From Strongylocentrotus purpuratus (taxonomy: Eukaryota > Echinodermata > Echinoidea > Camarodonta > Strongylocentrotidae), in assembly GCF_000002235.5 (NCBI RefSeq), contig NW_022145612.1, positions 15,306,809 to 15,370,808 on the forward strand: a stretch of DNA of 64,000 bases, in the 5' to 3' direction. The position numbers and the translations under genes were made by a program. Every line of letters starts with the position of its first letter. Positions within the stretch are counted from its first letter, which is position 1. Positions 45,485 to 59,921 of the stretch are shown piece by piece. Below the pieces are notes generated by a model, which was not told the origin of the DNA, did not search any database, and saw nothing but the letters and a program-made list of their open reading frames with translations.

Positions 45485-48277
45485 ATGAATCTACCTCGGA
45501 AGCTGACAAGTCAGTTTGCCGAAATTTGCTCCATGAACGTTAAAAACATGGGACGAACAACAGCTGATCGCAACGGTAAGTTCAATTTCAAATTTCTAAT
45601 GTTGATGTTATTTCTGTAATGTACGAGAATCTGCTCTTTCTCTGTCTGATCTTTGTATTTTTCTCTCATTTCCAAGACTTCAGTTTATAACAGAAATTTT
45701 TCTCTAATTTTGTATTACAGGAAAGCAGCGAGAATCATTTGAGAAGACGTACAGCATCGGTTCTTTGATTGGAAGCGGTGGATTTGGTACAGTCTACGCA
45801 GGGTCTAGGATATCTGACAATTTGCCGGTGAGTAGACTACTACTGCAGTGCGTTTATGTATACCGCGAATGTTATTGTATTGTGATGTGCAACTCAAATG
45901 TGTAAAATGAAAATATTCAACTTGCACTAGAGGTCTAATTCCAATGATCGTAGATTGTAATAAATGCTGTTCCAGTTTTTTTACTCGAAACTTCATTAAC
46001 ATTTCTATTTCTCTTTTGTATTTTTCAGGTCGCAATCAAGTTGGTGAATAAAGAGAAAGTCAACGACTGGGTGCAGGTGAGTGTTACACATTTCCACATT
46101 ACACTCGCACACACTCAAAGCGATCTGTTGAACAAAGACTTGTAAACGCAGACTAGACCGGCCGGTTCGTTCGCATCAGCTGGCGGAATGCCAAATAAAG
46201 TCAATTTCGCCGGTCACAATCAGCTGTTCACTCCCTTGTTTCAAAGACAATTTTACATTCAGTTTTGAACGCCAAACCCTTTTTATTTAATTTCTATTTA
46301 TGAACTAAATGCAAACTAAAGTTTTTAGTTGCAACACCACCATATATTTCCTCAGATCATCTTAATTTTTTTAGAATTTCCAACTTTTCTCTGTCCTACA
46401 TTACCAGTGATTACAAGTTAAAACTAGCATATTTTTAGACAAGACGTACTTTTTAGGCAATTTTTTTCTTCTTGTTAAGTTGTTATCAAGCCTTAAAGAT
46501 TCTAATTTATACTTGCATATTAATGTCCGTTTCTATATTTTTTCATATGTCTAATGTTGCTTTTTACCTTATTTTATTTTAACAGCTCAATGGCAGAGAA
46601 GTTCCACTCGAGGTTAGCCTTCTGAAGCGTGTTTCTTCAATCCATGGCTGTATTAGTATGTTGGACTATTTCGAACAACCCGACAGTTTTGTGATTGTTA
46701 TGGAAAGGCCTGATCCTGCCAAAGATCTATTCGACTTCATCACTGAGCAAGGACCTTTACCAGAAGAACTTTGTCGTCGATTCTTCAAGCAAATTGTGGA
46801 AACTACAAGCCGCTGCCATGAGGCTGGTGTAGTACATAGAGACTTGAAAGATGAAAATGTATTGGTTGACCTGAAAACTGGACATCTTAAAATCATAGAC
46901 TTTGGCTCTGGTGCTTTCCTTAAGGATACAGTCTACAAAGATTTTGATGGTGAGTTTGGAAAGCAAATTAATGTAGTTTTTAACAAAGAAATTTAAAAAA
47001 AGTTGAAAAGAACTAATAATATGCAGCAAATATATGAGTCATACTCATATATTTCAGATCTACATGTACATCTAATTCTATTTGGACTTTTTGGTAGAAT
47101 AAAGATCAGAAAAGACAATATGTTCTTACACTGGAGTCCCAGATATTGAGCAAGTAAAATATAACTAATAACTGTTTATTTCAAAGAAAATAGGATCTGA
47201 TGTACAGTACATGTTCTTGGAGACTACGGTAATGATATCTACAGTTGTATATAGACTCGGTTGATCATGATCTTGAAAGTAATGTTCAATTCACTGTTGA
47301 AAATGTTTTCACTCCATATTGAGAGAACATAGTGTAGCCAGGGGAAGAAATGTATGGAATTCACTAGTGTGTACACATACATGTGTGTGTATAGTGCACT
47401 TCACTTACTGGGTCTCGGGGAGAAGGAGCTTGCGACTGACATTTACACAGCCATTCAGGGTATGACGTCAAACGGCGGGTGAACTATTCAACCCAAGCCT
47501 AGTAAGCTATGCAAACCTGGGAAGAAATTTTACTTATGCCTCGGTGAACTCTCCCCCAGATCATATTGCAGTGAAGAATATGGAATGGAAATACTGATGT
47601 ATATAATTGTGATGTAGTGTTTTATAGAGATTTTAAAGTGTTTACCGTTAATTATGTAAAACATTTTCTAATGAAGTATCTTAATTTTTGTCTCCTCTGC
47701 AGGCACTAGAGTGTACAGCCCACCTGAATGGATTACGTCACACAGATACCATGGACGCTCAGCTACAATCTGGTCACTTGGAATCTTACTCTTCGATATG
47801 GCTTGTGGTGACATTCCTTTTGAAAAAGACGATGAAATCTGCAGAGCTGAACTCTATTTCCGCGACGGTTTGTCACATTCGCTGAAAAATCTGATCCAGT
47901 CGATGCTCCAGGTGAAACCCCAGCACAGATTGAAGATTGAGGACATTCTTGATCATCCCTGGATGAGGGAGGGTCAAACAGACAATGGTGGCCAAAAGAT
48001 CATCTGCACTGGACATTCTATGAATAGCTTGGACAATAGCCCATACAGCAGCACCAACTCTAGCCATGAGGACATCCACAAGGCACAGACATGCCAATGC
48101 ACAGTATCGCACCCCTCAAACTGTTTCATTCACAATCGTGCAAGTGATGTTGTTTCACAGACATTATCCAGTGTCAAATTACTCTCAAACTCACAAGATT
48201 CTGATTCATCAGACTCTGGTATTGAGGATGGAGAAGTTAGAGACTGTTTGTTCGTCCCTATAGCCCAACACAGCTAA
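45485..48277 (+). CDS. PIM-like: PIM-family serine/threonine protein kinase
   Basis: Five coding exons with GT-AG borders and matching phases (45485-45575, 45721-45827, 46029-46076, 46586-46949, 47703-48277) give 1185 nt, a complete 394-residue protein. Residues about 41-285 are the kinase domain: Gly loop G-S-G-G-F-G (48-53), V-A-I-K with Lys70, helix-C Glu91, hinge E-R-P-D-P (122-126), H-R-D-L-K-D-E-N (166-173), D-F-G (187-189), then [10 protein letters not shown]. The extra hinge proline and D-L-F-D-F-I-T-E are diagnostic of PIM kinases. These are constitutively active cytosolic/nuclear survival and growth kinases controlled mainly by abundance. The tail of about 105 residues is Ser/Asp-rich, ending with [11 protein letters not shown], longer than in vertebrate PIM1-3. 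The start ATG is preceded by 'ttcaac'. No second PIM copy is in the window. Confidence 0.95.
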
Positions 48278-48860
48278 CAAACCTTGTTATGCATCATCCT
48301 ACCATGGACTCCTGCAACGCACAATTGGAGTAACCTTCCAAATGTGTCGTTTTATTTATCGCGTATTCTGCCATTACAGATGCGGTGCTAGTGGCTGTGT
48401 TGTGGTCGCGTTTTATCAAGTGCAATATTTCCCTGTTTTTGCTAAGTGATGTCATGTTGTCGTATTTTAAAGGGGCAGCAAAGTATTAAGGTGTGAATAT
48501 TTTGAGATAAAAAGATGCTGGTTATTTATTTATATATAACCTCGTTGAGGCTTGTTCATTAGGTGAAGAAATAACTTGAAAACATTAAAACCCAGTGTGT
48601 GATATTAAATTTGCTGCCTCTTGCTGCAAATGTGAGATTGTCCTATTGAATGAATGTATAATACCCCATTGAAGAAGGGTGTGACATGGTCGATTTGCAC
48701 ATGTTAGGTGCAAGCATTTTGCAAGGGATAGCAAAGTATTTTGTACCTTAAAATGTGCCAATTCCCTTAAGAATTTTATAAGCTTGTTTGCTAAAATGCA
48801 ATAAATACCAGCAACTCTTTGCAGTTGCCTTGTGAGTATGATATTTACAAATTTGTCCTA
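48278..48860 (+). promoter_or_regulatory. PIM 3'UTR with AU-rich elements and poly(A) signal
   Basis: AU-rich instability motifs are 'tttatttatc' at 48351-48360 and the overlapping 'ttatttattta' at 48522-48532. Poly(A)-signal words are 'attaaa' at 48584-48589 and 'aataaa' at 48800-48805; another 'aataaa' at 50014-50019 could end a longer transcript. Vertebrate PIM mRNAs are known to be unstable through AU-rich 3'UTR sites, so this fits the family. Confidence 0.55.
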
Positions 48861-50482
48861 TTTCAACATGTATGTCACATCCTTCATGCCCTATTTAATA
48901 AATCTATATATTGTTGCAAACCAAATAATGACATTTGTATGTGACTTTACGCCACTTCGATATCAGTTGCATTCAATAGTTCTACTTAAAATCAAATTTT
49001 GCAATTTAAAAGTTGCCCATTTAATCTCAACATCTTTTCCAGTTTTAACAGCAATTTAATTATCAGCCCTGCATTATTATTCATTGAAAATTATGTATTG
49101 AAAAGGAATTCATGTTGCAATAACACATGAATTTTATTTCAACATTTTGACTGAAAGTATATTAGTATTTTTAAAAATCAGATGTATGGATTATTACTTT
49201 TATTTGGGAATCTAACATATTCTTGGGCTGGATATGTGAATTACTGGAATAGATACATACATTACATACATTTATGAATCAACAGTATGGAAAATGTTGA
49301 TCCTTTTCTCTTCTGTGAAGTTTTTAAATTGCCATCATTGATTTTCATTTCTCATTTTGTTTTGAGGTTGGTGTCAATTCTGGTCCGATAGTATATAATA
49401 ATTAAAAATTTAAATTTGATGTTTAATTTTTGAATTTGAATTTTGAATTTCAATTCTTAATTGCAATCTTTATTTGCTCAGGTTTGGAAAAAATGAAATT
49501 TAAAATGAATTTGCGAATTTCTATATTGGAATTTTCAAGTGCTTGAAGAGATATCTAGTTATTCAGAAGTTACCAAGAAATGTCTGTACTTGAAGTTATG
49601 GTTAATATGGTGCATTTCCCTTATTATATTGAAGCCAACAACACAATTAAAGACATTTCTAACCCCCTGATCCTTCCAGTAATGTTGAAAAATTTCAATT
49701 CAAAGTCCACCGTTGTGCCTGAATCATTTTAAGCGGTGACCAAAAATTAGGCATAGGTCAATATATATATGTGTCTTTATTTCTCTTGTTTAAATGTTTG
49801 TGTGAAAAAACTGAAGTTGTCTTTTGACATGTCCTATTTATTTGTCATCACTCAGATACCTCAGTACCCGAAGATTGTTGAATTTAGTAATATATTGTTC
49901 CTCATGAATTTTGATGTGGGATTATACGTTCATTTTGTTATTAATTTAATTGAATTTTTGTAAATAACAGATATGTATTTTTTATATTGTGGAAAAAAAG
50001 AAAAAAAACTTGCAATAAAAATATCAATTAAACGGTTTGCCAGTTGGCACAATGAAAACTTACATTACTTTTTCAAGTTTGCTTTGTTTGTAAACAGTAC
50101 AGAGATGTGAATTGCCGTGTATAGACTGATGATGAGATAGTTTTCCCCATGCGAATGAAGACAGAAAGGAAGGATGATCGATCAGAAAGGTCGCCCTAGA
50201 TAATAATATTGTGAGGAATGAATTGGATGTTTAATGAGACAGAGATATATTTTTTTACGGATAAGTGAGAGCGAATGAGAGGTACTATTAAACATCTTAT
50301 AAGCAGTTTAACTGCGGTTCAACCAAAAACACAAAATATAGTTTTAAAAACCTAAATAGGCCTGATGGGGCGATGCTTGCTTAGTGAGCCGTCTATGTCA
50401 GCTCGATTTCTGTCAATGAATATTTGTTCCATATTCATGAGTAAGTGAAATGATATGAGATGTTGATATGAAGAGGGAGAGG

Positions 50483-50490
<8 letters not shown>

Positions 50491-50548
<58 letters not shown>

Positions 50549-50560
50549 AGAGAAATAGTG
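50491..50560. repeat. (GA)n microsatellite
   Basis: About 27 GA units followed by interrupted GA-rich sequence. It produces the Ser/Leu-rich minus-strand frames nearby. Confidence 0.95.
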
Positions 50561-51715
50561 AGACATAGAAAGAGAGATACATGTAGTTAGATTAAATCGA
50601 ATGTTTTGGGGGAGGTTTTTCTGGCGAACAAAGAATTGATAATTCGTTCTTAATCCATGGTCACTCATAGTGCAAGCCAGTTATTAATTTCATAGTTGTA
50701 CACGTACGAAATTAATAAGATTTGTACAAAGAAGACCTCCTATCTTCCTAGAAAAAACACTCTATAATCATTCAAACCTCTGGAGAAATTTTACTAGAGC
50801 AAAAGCTGACAACAATCTGCCCGGCCTAGCTCCAATCTGTCGAGTCATTGTACCCTTTATCATGCACTCTGTGAGTATTTGGTTTCTTCATCTACAATTA
50901 TTAAAGGTCTAAAATGGAAATGTACTTTCGTATGAGTCGTATTTGGGATCATCTCCTTAAGAGTTAAATCCACTCAAAAGTCTGCAATTCATTGCGGAAT
51001 CCACTCAAAAATAGTTGTTAAATTCTTTCGAGAGCTATGAGCTTGGATCCACTCCAAACGAAGTGTTTCCAAATATAACCACCAAAAGTGGATTTTCATT
51101 CATATGCATTTTAGAGAGTTTGAGCATGTTGTAGGTCTATGGTATGAGGCTCTGCCCCTTCGACTAGGGTTATCTCATATGGTTTTTAAAAGCTGGCAGT
51201 ACCCCCCCCCCCCCCCCCCCCCCCCCCTCCTCCCCAATCGTGCCAAGATATAATTATTTGGGCTTGGTGTGGACATTGAGTAGCTCCATAGTGGAGCGCA
51301 TCATTTCTGTCTGACGAGGAAACTAGTCAATCGAAAGTTTGAATATCCCCGCGTTAAATACAGCCTGTTAAATACTAGCCTAGTGGGGTCCCTATCCATT
51401 CGAAATTGAATCATGGTCGGTCGCTGAGTCAGACGACACACCAAAAAAGTTTGTTCAGATTTATAAAAAAAGAGACTTTTGGCGCCTCTGAAGTTTCAAC
51501 AGGAAAGTGAGTTAGTCGGACTCGGTAACGAGGATCGCTTATCACCGTCTCACCAAACCTATCACATTTCAACAGATTCATTTTATTCCAGAACACTTTC
51601 CAGACAATTTGAACATAATTATGTGGAGATTGTCAAAGGGGCAATAGTCTTGCTAATAATGATAGAGGACAGGATAGGATTTGATGACTCATTTTGGAAA
51701 AGAACTCTGGATATA

Positions 51716-51828
51716 AAGCTATGGTCACAAAGGTTCGTACGTTCCATTGTCTTCCCGAATTTCCATTGTCTGAAAATCGTTCGTACGGCGTTCGTAGCAG
51801 TTCGTAATGGCATTTGTGACCGAGGCTT
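51716..51828. repeat. 113-bp TIR element ('ggtcacaaa')
   Basis: The left end is 'aagctatggtcacaaa' and the right end 'tttgtgaccgaggctt', matching at 14 of 16 positions. Internal words 'ttcgtacg' and 'ccattgtc' recur in both orientations or directly. It is MITE-like. The 122-codon ORF at 51479-51847 runs across it and is not a gene. Confidence 0.6.
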
Positions 51829-54800
51829 AACATCCACCCTACTTTGATAAAGGGTTCACAGATGCAGTGTATATAAATAAATGTCGTGTATATTTATTTA
51901 GATACAAATGATAACAATAAATTACAGTAAAAGTCATACTTTTCCTCTTTAACGATGAGGATACACATACTCATACCAGAGGCACAATCCCTACTTTACG
52001 GAGGGTCGTTCACAGTTCATGGCTCTCATGGAGTTCAGATATTGCTAACGCGTGCCAGCAAGTAGCAATGACTATTTCCCTTTTAGGCGTCGGTCAATAA
52101 CATACAGCAGAAAATAGGGTTTTATTAACATTATTAAGTGTACCTCATTATCAGTGAATTGCAGGCCACTATTTTGATGTTTTCCGTATGCATTCTGTAT
52201 ACGCCCTTAACGTTAACATGAGATGAGAAACAGGACAGGCAATCTAGTGTAAGTGTAATTCGGCCTAATTTGATCAATTCTAATCATTTTCAGCTGTAAA
52301 CGATGAACAATATACGAAGAAGAACAAGCCTGTTCTTCTAACCACAATGTGATCAGAATAAAATATTCAAAAAGTGTAATTTGGGGAAATAGCAGACAAT
52401 GTTAATGCTGTTTGTTAATTTGAAGATATTGTAGTCCTTTAGTTTCCCCATGGCAAATTATTGATTTACGACCCATGTTATCATGAACGACATAAATTAT
52501 ACCAGATCATAATTATCGACTCCTCGATTGAGAGATGTAGGAAATGACCAGAAAGGCAGAAACTTCATTGAAAACGAGAAGCTCTTTGAGGATTGTACCG
52601 TCCGATGTCCGTCTTCATGACTCGGTCCGTTCAGCAGAAATTGAACCCCAAACTCTTAATATCCAGGGACATGAATCGATGACTCTATAAAGAACCCCCT
52701 TCACGAAATCAATTCATCCACAGCACCATAGACTCAAATCATCACCACGTCCTCATGCGGAGCATTCTTCAAACGGATTGAGATGTTCTAAGTGACATTT
52801 ATTACCCTCCATGACACAGTAGAACATCCCGTCACATTGATGAAACATGCTCTGTAGAATTAAAATTGTCTCGATTGAAGACAACTCATATCCTGATTGA
52901 CGACAAAACTGTTTTTGTTCAAAGAGGGAAAGAGAAGAAGACACGCCAGTCCTGTATTTATGGCAGGTTTGTTCCCCCTCCCTGTGGTCACTCTCCTCGC
53001 CATAGCCAAAGTTCCATGGCAGACAGTGGTCTGTTTAGTCATGCAACAGTGTGTGTGACGTTGAGGCATGAGAGAGAGTGCAATGGGTCTGGGATTCATT
53101 TTCTCCGCTGCCCTTGTGTCAGAAAAGAGTGTGACTTTGATGAGAAAAGACAACCCTTCATGGTTCCGTTGGTGAACCTTTGCCATTCATAGCATCAATG
53201 ATTTCTGACCCCTCCCAAATACACTAGATACCCAACAGCAGCAATGGCTTTTGGTGGCAGGAGATCTATACGCAGTGTCTCATACAAAACTAATGCAGTA
53301 TCTGGCGCCAGGTTTTATTCGTTTTGAGATCACCTCTCGAATCAGTATATCTCTAACTTTTACAAGATAAACTCGAGTAATATTTAAACAGTAAGCACTT
53401 GCCTTTGCAACCCAAGAGGAAACCTCACCCATTTAAATGATGATACCACAACAATAGCACCTGTAAGTGGTTTTAAAAACAGGTCTCTGTGGTTTAAACC
53501 GTTAATGCCTTAATGGTGAAACTTGGCAACAATGCAATAACTTCATGGAGATGAACGTCCCTCGCGGTTCAAAAGCCCAAAGTAGATACTGTGAAAATGT
53601 TTCAACATTAATTTATTTTGTCACTGTGGTGTGCCATTCGGCTAAAAAATGTACTTGTGCGGCTTCACCCGACCCTCTCCACGAGGACACCTGCTTTTAA
53701 AACATGATATAAGGACTAGCCGTCGACTAGACTGCGGTTCGACAAAAGTTCATAATGCCTCAGATCATGACTCGTCATGGAAAAAGGTCCAAAGTCCTGA
53801 TGAACTTTCTGATTATATAATCATGACATAAGAAACAAGATGACGACACGAGTACATTTAGATTGCCAAGTTCCATCTTCTACTCTAGACATCGACTCAT
53901 GAAGAATTAGTGATGAGCACACAAAAATGCGACTGCCCTTTCACGCCTTGTTCTCGTTTTTGTTTCTTACAATATAATGATTGTAATCTTCCCATTACTA
54001 GAGCACCTAGACTGCCCAATGTGAGACCTCTGTAAAATTCCATTACAGTTTATACCCTTATATTCTCTCTTTATAGTCTTATACTCTTCTTTATCTCTTA
54101 CCCATCAAGTCCCCTTCTCCCGCACCCTGCCATTCTGTTCCTCATCAAGTTCAATAGCCCTAGCCAACCATCTGACCTTCTGGCCACCTCTCCCCTATCA
54201 TCTCGACGCACAATATAGCATTTCAAGAATAACTTGGCTCAAGTTATCGCGACAAAATGGCAAGGATATCAAGAGAAAGGATATAAGAAGTTAGATCACG
54301 TGATAAAATGACAGCCCGAGTCTCGGGATCACTTTTCCGATGACGTCTACGGCGGTGTTGATAAGCTGCATACCACAGGGTTGTAAGCTGCCAAGGTATA
54401 CATGGCACTGAACATCTCAAAACTTCTTGAGGTCCCGCGTGCCAGCATCTTAAGTTCCTCATCCTCCACGGTGATCGAGAGGAGATAGGATCTTGGGATG
54501 ACGTCAGATGATAATTTTATGCCATAGGGTTTGTGATTGAGGTATGGGTCAGTCTGTCATCAAAGACGACTCACCGACAGACTGGTATACCGGTCATACA
54601 AAGAGCATGATTTTGCGAGAGGTTATACGTTGGTTATACGTTGACTTCGTAGTAAAGACTGTTCATTGCTGATACTACAGCAAACATACCATGCACAGTG
54701 TTGCTCTGGTTTGTGTGAGGTATATACAATTAAGTTTGGTTCTGTTAGTGCATAATTATGTAATATTTTGACACACATAAAAAAAGTGCTATGTTATCCT

Positions 54801-57800
54801 CTTATAATCAGCCTGACCTATCATTCTCTGATGCAATGTGGATCGTTAAAATAATGGTTCAGTCGAATTGCTTATTATACAGTTGTTGAATACCCTTGCT
54901 CTGAACTCAACTATTCCGACTTTGCTCGTATCTAAAATGATTTACCCTTGCCCGGAGAGAAAGCATTCCCCTTCTAAATATAGTCTGCGAAACGAGAACC
55001 AAATATTTCCCCAAGACCTTCCATCGTAGACCAGTCTCCATCTCCTCTCGGAACGCATCCCTCCTCCTCCTCCTCCTCCTCCATGTCCTCCAACCTCTGT
55101 GGAATGCAGAGTCATCTCTTGTCTGTGGTATTCGATCCAAGGTGTCGTTTTGCCTGTCGAAGGTGTGTTGGGGGCGTTTGCAGGGCAGCATGCATTCCTT
55201 CTGGGTACATGACATGGAATTATTTTCGTTGGTAAGGTTACAATAATATGCCAACGTTCAGTTATTAATACTCGGTTATTGATATACAAGAATTATGAGA
55301 GAAAAGGGGGAGGGGCATTGCATATGACAAGAAAAAGAAAATATAATTTGTAAAAGTAACAGTTAGGCCCTCATGTGAGCAGTTATCATGTGACCTTATT
55401 CACTCGTTTCTCTGGGAAACTTCGGAGCAACATTGAGAAATTATTGTTATTTGTTGAGCACGCTGTTTTCCATGACATATGTACAGTGATCCGAAAGGAC
55501 GTCAAACTTAACTAGGCTATATTATGTAACCCCCTCCTCCTGGAAGAGAAATTTCGACACTGTAGAGCATTTTAAATTGTAATAACTTTATATAATGTCA
55601 ACCAGCTATATAAGTAAAACCTAAGTGGGCCATTATCAGTACACCCATGTGACTATGACACATAGTAGTTGTTTCCCTTCAAAACATTTGAGTCACGTTG
55701 TTTTAGCGAGTCATGTGCTCCGTCCAATGTGACACTTTTTAATATACCCTAAGCTTCTAATCAATTTTTTTAGACTCTCAACATTTCTCGATATTTTCAT
55801 AATCTTGATTTTAAAGAGCGTTCACCAATAAATGTCAGTCGTCTAACAAAGGGACTGAAAATGCATTGACTTAATTATATCAGGTGGAATTACCATGTAC
55901 GTTCATCTAGTTTGTTTTAAATTCTTTCTGACTGCGTCATGAGAGTGAGATGATTATTTATCTTTAGAAACGAAGAGAGAGAGAGAGAGAGAGAAAGGGA
56001 GGGGGCAGGAGGATAAGACTGGTTGATTAATTTCAGAACAACTTTAGGGGTGTTGATTAATTTAAAACGGATAAATCAAATAATTATAGTCATCTGATTC
56101 AATACTGAGCAACGTTTTCAAACTCACATCATGGTCATGATCAAGATAACACGCAATTGTTGATATTTTGTGAGATGTCTCTTTAATTATATTCATTCCA
56201 TTTGTAGATATATATATATTTTTTTCTTCTTCAGAGAACATAATATTTATTTATTCAGCGTTGATTACGTTTATACCAGATGACTTTGTATGATGTAGTT
56301 TAAGCATATACTTAACCCCGTTTCGATAATAATAATAGAGCCTACCACAAGCCAATGACTTCTCAAGGTTAAATTAATGAGAGCCATTTATCAACCTCTT
56401 TTAAGACAAAGACTTCACTCGCAATTAGCTTCCTATTCTATCTACCTCTATATTCCGTGGACTGACGTCATTTGTCGGTCAGGTCATGATTTATTTCAAT
56501 AATTCATGAATTAGAATGCTAATAATAACCTGCGTTAATTGACTCCGTCCTAATCCATACCCGTCGCTAAGTCTCGATTATCGACCACAGAATAGAGTAT
56601 TATGCACAACGCAACGCCCTGTTTATAGACGCAAAGGGGAAATCGCATTTCGTTTACCAAGCGGGGACTTCTAATTATAGAGGCAGACCAATAGTAGTTC
56701 GTCATCCACAACCTTTTCTAATTTCACCAGGCAGATGGTATCATTTTATATCCTTGTCTCAAATTTCACTCATTTTCTGAACTGCCTTGGCCCTATTAAA
56801 TGCTTCCTTCGTTCCGGGTCATGGTTGCATTTCGTCAAAGTGTCCATCAAGATAAACAATATATGAGATGATATAAATAACTTTTCAATGGTCACCTGCT
56901 TATATCCCGCTAAGTCTACGAAAATAAAGATAGAATCAAGAATAGCGTCTCTTTGTTGTGGATTGATAACCGCTTGTGATTGGCGCATACGAATGATCAC
57001 GTGGATTTCTTTGCACTTGGTGGTCAGTACGGTCGGACGCAACGGGAAATTGAAGGGGCAGTGTTAGGATGCAAATAATTAGTGACGTAATTAAATGAAT
57101 AAAGATGAGCCTCTTTGTCTATACTGTGTAACTAGATCAAGACAATATCATAGGAGTCTATACTCCATTTAATATTAACCAGCTCAAACTCCTGTAATCG
57201 TCATGGTTCTGAATATTCGACAATCTGCACTACGTTACAGTACTCTAATGTTTCGGACGATAGTCAGTTCTATATTCAGTTATTTATTTATATTCATAAA
57301 ATATTTCAACAAGGTGTACATTTAAGAAATTTGGGGTATCATAATGAGCCCCACGCAAAAAAAAAACACTCACCGATGAAAACTACCATTGGTTTATTAT
57401 TGAGACACAATAGTCACTCTGGAGGCACAGGCTATACTCGGGAAGTCCATGCAGGCTAATCTATATAAGAACATGTGGACTATTAAGGGCTGAGATAGCT
57501 CCTGTTCTTGGACATTCGGAGTTTTTTGCAATTAACAAATGAAATAACAAGGTAATAATGAAGGCTCTTGGTATGTTAAGACGGAACTGATTATAAAGGC
57601 ATACTTATCTCTAATTCAAAACATCAGAACTGTATCAATTGGGGACACAACAGTCAATATCCGCTTCCTGTTTGATGTAAACAATTACTATTCCACAACA
57701 AGACGTTTTATGTAACGTTTAATGGCTATACAATACCGGAAAAAAACACAACAACGGGCATTCCGGTCTCTTTGTTCTACATTTTTTCTTTTTGGTCAAA

Positions 57801-59182
57801 TCTGTTATAAAATACATTAAAAAAAAAACCTGCTTGATCTTGCTTGCAGTATCATTCGAACTTCAAAATGAAGAATATCATTTTGGGTGATTGTTCACTA
57901 CATTGACAAGATTATGTAGGGGCATCAAAGATGAAGAAAAGAATTAGAGCGTTCTTTAACATAATGTTTGATATTATAATGTGGTAATATATAAGTCAGT
58001 ATAAATGCTTAACGCCTTTGTTTTGTTATGCTATGGGTGCATATACAACAACAATCTGTTACGTAATAATAGTTTTGAGTCACTTGTCTTCGCAGACAGA
58101 ATGACAGGTGTATGTCATATAGGAGATATTCTAGATTTGTGTTGGCGCCAATTGATCAGGTGACATCGGCAATCAAATATAAAAATAGTCCATTCCCAGA
58201 CGGGCAGTCTGCCGTAGATCCGTGTTTAATCCAGCCTCTTCCAGGTGTAATACATGCTTGACAGTGAAGGGTAGGGGAGTGACACAGATTGATGTTTCCT
58301 ATTTATAGTCCCAGCCTGTTCCAAGAGAAAGTGCATCGTGTTGTTTATAAACATAGACGAATCATATGGAATAATGATAACAACAGACATGTTAAAAAGT
58401 CAAATGAGAAATAGATGTATACCACTGTTAGATTGTATTACATTATGAATGTCTTCCCGAAGTGACTGCATTATCCTTGCTCACTAAAAATGAATTGAAG
58501 AAATTGAAATTGGAAATAATAAATAAATGAATAAATAAATAAAATGCAGTGATATAAACCTCTACTTCAATATACCACGTGCTCCAGCAACTGAGTTTGG
58601 TAAATAGGAATGTTTTGACCATAATGAAAGCATTAATGACGCAACAATATATTTGGCACCATTTTTTACCGTCTTGTCGAGCAATTATTGTTAGATAACC
58701 GTCTCGGTGACAAAATGATATCAACTTACTAAAATTAACAGGATAGGTTGTTTATTTTCCACATGGTAACACATAATGAGATTGTTTATACATTTTATTT
58801 ATTAACGTTTACCATCTTTCAAATATACTGCAACATGGGCTTGTCACACATTAAGCTCCCCTGTAATATTGATCTAGCAATAGATGCTTGGTGTACACAT
58901 TCTGCTTCTACTTTGTATAACCCCGGTATGAACCCCATGATTCAAGTGGCATGTATCCGCACGACATGAGCACTATAATGCTAAGCCTTCTTAATTAGTG
59001 ACACGATATGCATTAATTAAGGTAAATCTCTTGGAGAATGGAGAGACGGGGAGATGGGGGGCGAGGCAGCGGCGTCGCGTCAACATTAGGCGGCACGTGC
59101 CAAACATGAGATTAGTGAATAGATATAAATTAAGACCGTAGTGTATGGGAAAGCGAAAGTAGCGAGTGAGTAGATGATGGCA

Positions 59183-59234
<52 letters not shown>
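59183..59234. repeat. (GA)n microsatellite
   Basis: About 26 uninterrupted GA units. Confidence 0.95.
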
Positions 59235-59238
<4 letters not shown>

Positions 59239-59827
59239 GAGATCTCGACGCAGAGACAGAATGAGCATTATGACGCAGGGCTTATAGACAGTCAAAGGGC
59301 AAATTGAGATGGGTTTGTGAGCTCCTATCTTTGAGATAATACTAAAGAAATCTTGATTGTCATTATAGTAATTATTCAAACCTTGGGTTAGCAAAAAAAA
59401 AGTTTACTGATCTCTCCCATCTCCCTGCGCATAATTTAAATAAAGGCAAAGTCAAGAAATAAGAATGAATGCTTTATAATACGAGGGAAGGAGATGGAAA
59501 GAAGAGGAGAGAAATATCAGGATATGGAGGCAATGTTGTGACCCCTAATTGCACCCACGCCACTTCAGTTGACATCCACTAATTACCAGCTTCCACATTT
59601 ACTATGAATAATAAGTAGCTTATTAGTATGCACGAAGCATCCGGCTGCAGGGATACGAGATCGAGCAGTCAGCTGATTGTTTTGTCTGCCATGACTTGTA
59701 ATCAGTGGCGTTGTATGACTATTCTCACTGGAGATGAGTAACATCAGTATAGGGTGTAACAGTCTGTTGTCTGAAACTTAAATTGCTTCTCTGATTGAAG
59801 TACATTGTTTACTGAAGTAAAAGTGAG

Positions 59828-59846
59828 TGAGAGAGAGAGATGTTGA

Positions 59847-59885
<39 letters not shown>

Positions 59886-59886
59886 G

Positions 59887-59918
<32 letters not shown>
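59828..59918. repeat. Compound (GA)n(TG)n microsatellite
   Basis: Interrupted GA units to about 59882, then 'tggga' and about 14 TG units. Confidence 0.9.

Positions 59919-59921
<3 letters not shown>

Larger units (their letters stand above)
48860..52700. other. AT-rich region downstream of the PIM gene
   Basis: No convincing gene. The part to about 50020 may belong to an extended PIM 3'UTR. The rest holds a (GA)n tract (50491-50560), a 26-base poly-C run (51202-51227) and the small TIR element at 51716-51828. Confidence 0.45.

Noticed and set aside
50352-50668. Ser/Leu-rich minus-strand ORFs resembling a signal peptide
   Set aside because: Translation of (GA)n; the same happens at 59086-59394.
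51479-51847. 122-codon ORF on the + strand
   Set aside because: Its second half is the TIR element at 51716-51828.
52860-53192. Two 108-codon ORFs facing each other
   Set aside because: No recognisable motif, no splice borders, and equal openness on both strands; more likely chance.
56770-57042. 90-codon minus-strand ORF
   Set aside because: Protein-like in parts, but no clear acceptor or donor and no family recognised.
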